Translations under genes and position numbers: made by a program
Part shown: positions 63,101 through 64,000 of the stretch, piece after piece
Numbering within the stretch: position 1 is the stretch's first letter
Layout of the letters: the number at the start of each line of letters is the position of its first letter
DNA from: Dioscorea cayenensis subsp. rotundata
Taxonomy: Eukaryota; Streptophyta; Magnoliopsida; Dioscoreales; Dioscoreaceae
Direction: 5' to 3'
Length of the DNA stretch: 64,000 nt
Assembly (NCBI RefSeq): GCF_009730915.1
Contig: NC_052475.1
Coordinates: 20,828,285-20,892,284, forward strand
Notes under the pieces: generated by a model
Seen by the model: the letters and a program-made list of their open reading frames with translations, nothing else
The model's database searches: none
Told to the model about the DNA's origin: nothing

Positions 63101-64000
63101 TTCACAAGTTAGTTGTTGCGTAAGTTGTGAGATTGATAGAAGATTGAATTTGAATGAAGGAATAAAGTAACAATCTTTGAGAATGAGTGTGGGAGAGCAC
63201 TCAACAGTACCAATATGAGTGACGGTTACGAGTGAACCATCAGAAAGTTGTACAGATAGAGTTTTTGTTAATGGAATATATGAGGAAAATAAAGACAATG
63301 AATTGCAAATATGATTTGATGCACCGGAATCTATTATCCAACAAGGTGAGGATGAGAAAGAGAGAATAGTACCTACGAGGTTGGCTGAGTCGTTGCTGGA
63401 CCCATCCTTGGCAAGCAATGCCATGAGTTTGTTGTATTGTCCTGGCGTAAGTTGATTGAATGAAGGAGAAGCAGAGTTTGACTTACCCCTGTTATCGGGT
63501 TTTCGCTGTTGCTTGTCAGGAAAACCATGGATTTGATAACAAGTCGCTTGGGTGTGGCCATGACGATTACAATGTTCGCAAAAAGGTCCTGGTCGCTTCC
63601 CGGGGGGACGATTGAATGGTGCTTGTGCCTTGGAGGTTTGGAGAGCAGCAGCTTCAACGGATGGGACGTTCTGGAGATTAAGCTCCTGCTGTTTTTCTTC
63701 TTGTCGGACGAGATTGTAGATGCGTTGGATGGACGGGAACGGTTCCATGAGTAGAATCTGGCTGCGCACCACCGAGTAATTGTCGTGGAGTCCTTGAAGG
63801 AATTCCATGGCTCGATCTTGATGTTGTTGATCGAGAACAGACTTAGCATTACCACAAATGCATGGTGTCACAGGAAGGATACTGCTCAACTCATCCCAAA
63901 GTGATTTAAGTTGGGTAAAATAAAATGAAACCGTCATTCCCTCTTGTTTGAGGGCAGAGATAGAGTGCTTGAGTTGGTAAATTTTTGGTGCGTTTGACTG
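60188..64000 (-). CDS. Copia Gag-Pol polyprotein, 5' partial, uninterrupted frame
   Basis: 1,270 codons are open to the right edge; an internal Met at 63937 is not the true start, since upstream codons continue the Gag domain (APKIYQLKHSISALKQ). Counting from that Met: zinc knuckle C120-X2-C123-X4-H128-X4-C133, protease D203-S-G (WIIDSGASNHIC), Gag-pre-integrase/HHCC finger (LWHSRLGHP...CDVCPQAKQ), integrase with HLDIWGPF, VRSDNGTEF and NGVVERKHR for the D,D,E triad, reverse transcriptase with HQLDVNNAFLQGDL and YVDDIIVTG (~61150), and RNase H ending SRSSAEAEYRSLA. The usual YKARLVAKG reads YKACLCAKG, the one departure noticed. Order protease-integrase-RT-RNase H defines copia. The stop codon TGA abuts the polypurine tract. 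Confidence 0.95.
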   Translation of the reverse strand, partial: QSNAPKIYQLKHSISALKQEGMTVSFYFTQLKSLWDELSSILPVTPCICGNAKSVLDQQHQDRAMEFLQGLHDNYSVVRSQILLMEPFPSIQRIYNLVRQEEKQQELNLQNVPSVEAAALQTSKAQAPFNRPPGKRPGPFCEHCNRHGHTQATCYQIHGFPDKQQRKPDNRGKSNSASPSFNQLTPGQYNKLMALLAKDGSSNDSANLVGTILSFSSSPCWIIDSGASNHICNSLSLFSSYIPLTKTLSVQLSDGSLVTVTHIGTVECSPTLILKDCYFIPSFKFNLLSISQLTQQLTCEIIFSPTRCMFQDRLTKKEIGRGKLLHGLFYLDAAPASISAFYCQPVNNFNLWHSRLGHPCNSRLNFLAAKFPDIVANKSFICDVCPQAKQSRNSFPLSNSWSTRCFELIHLDIWGPFSIPSMNGSRFFLTIIDDYSRCTWVYLMNNKSQTFDMTMHFVNQIQCQFKYPISNIHTGNGGIFIPQIQFVRSDNGTEFLSNKFKQWFHNSGIIHQRSCIFTPQQNGVVERKHRHLLDVARALRFQANLPLSFWGECILTAAYLINKMPTPILNFKSPHEILFKKIPSYSSLRVFGCLCFAKNMHIHHKFDARSKPHIFVGYPYGQKGYRIYDPSTQQTHVSRDVVFHENIFSYRDKHKSTSPVDLSIMPIDEEPMIVSSDITTTQSGRASPFGDTVSSPTDSVTQISHERPQRNRRPPSHLSDYVCGVASSSSFPLHDYLSFRTLSPHHHIFLSKVFDHSEPRTYSQAAKITEWRDAMAAELHALSSNNTWTLCPLPPGKTAIDCKWVYKIKFLPDGSIERYKACLCAKGYTQQDGIDYHETFAPVAKLVTVRVLLSIASVQHWSIHQLDVNNAFLQGDLTKEIYMQLPPGLSHSHDNRVCKLQKSLYGLKQASRQWFYKLSSTLISHGFRQSASDHSLFIYTSGHSSVFVLVYVDDIIVTGNDDSLITKTKLFLARSFSIKDLGSLHYFLGIEVSRSKTGLFLCQRKYILDILTDSGMLGCRPSSFPIDQNLNLHNNSGTPLPNPAIYRRLIGRLLYLTVTRPDIQFAVNTLSQFMQNPHSSHLDAAHKVLRYLKGSVGKGLFLPATSCLQLVGFSNSDWAGCPITRRSTTGYLTMLGSCPISWKTKKQPTVSRSSAEAEYRSLAALTSELQWLHALLLDLGFPPRTSIPVYCDNQAALHIAHNPVFHECTKHIEIDCHFVREKILSGLISPSYIRSFDQLVDIFTKPLGGDNISRFLPKLGVIDISNPTPT

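Larger units (their letters stand above)
59924..64000 (-). mobile_element. Ty1/copia retrotransposon, right side cut by the window
   Basis: Minus-strand element comprising the coding region (60188-64000, open at the window edge), a polypurine tract (plus-strand ccccccc, 60181-60187) and one LTR. The coding frame is uninterrupted, unlike every other autonomous-type transposon here, which suggests a young insertion. The 5' LTR, primer binding site and Gag start lie beyond 64000. Confidence 0.93.

Noticed and set aside
1..64000. CRISPR arrays, operons, phage or bacterial defence systems
   Set aside because: Sequence is clearly plant nuclear; no short regularly spaced repeats and no prokaryotic gene organisation were seen.

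Overview
This is nuclear DNA of a flowering plant. The evidence is spliced genes with GT-AG introns, plant gene families (myo-inositol oxygenase, SYP71-type SNARE, RR-type CCCH zinc finger, R2R3-MYB) and plant-type transposons. The bulk sequence is very AT-rich, whereas the intronless zinc-finger gene and the first exons of the SNARE gene are GC-rich. That contrast would fit a non-grass monocot, but this is a low-confidence inference. There are no CRISPR arrays, operons or other prokaryotic features.

Layout. 1-4.4 kb: transposon and LTR-like debris. 4.4-6.2 kb (minus): complete 10-exon myo-inositol oxygenase gene. 6.3-20.5 kb: a transposon graveyard. It holds a possible gene-capturing element, a terminal fragment of a hAT element, an 820-bp non-autonomous hAT with an exact 8-bp target duplication, a foldback element, and a 5.4-kb hAT element with an exact 8-bp target duplication and a dead transposase, into which a ~2-kb solo-LTR-like block has inserted. 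20.5 kb: tRNA-Val(UAC). 21.6-22.3 kb: LINE endonuclease remnant. 24.1-30.2 kb: a full-length but dead Ty3/gypsy chromovirus with 766-bp LTRs and a TGAAC target duplication. 30.2-33.3 kb: degenerate tandem repeats and plain intergenic DNA. 33.3-36.3 kb: a GC-rich promoter rich in ACGT cores, then the intronless tandem CCCH zinc-finger gene. 36.3-48.3 kb: AT-rich intergenic DNA with a second foldback element, a tRNA-like SINE head and a 166-bp tandem duplication. 48.4-52.0 kb (minus): complete 9-exon SYP71-type Qc-SNARE gene with one GC-AG intron. 52.5-56.1 kb: two well-bounded small DNA transposons and a 5'-truncated LINE. 56.7-58.2 kb: complete 3-exon R2R3-MYB of the RAX/MYB36 type. 59.9-64.0 kb (minus): a Ty1/copia element with an open reading frame that runs off the right edge.

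The four host genes are functionally unrelated neighbours: inositol catabolism, stress-type mRNA regulation, membrane fusion and a developmental transcription factor. I found no convincing new multigene system. The main interest lies in the nested, precisely bounded transposons, the paired ACGT elements in the gypsy LTR, the ACGT-rich promoter of the zinc-finger gene, and unusual splice sites in the SNARE and inositol oxygenase genes.
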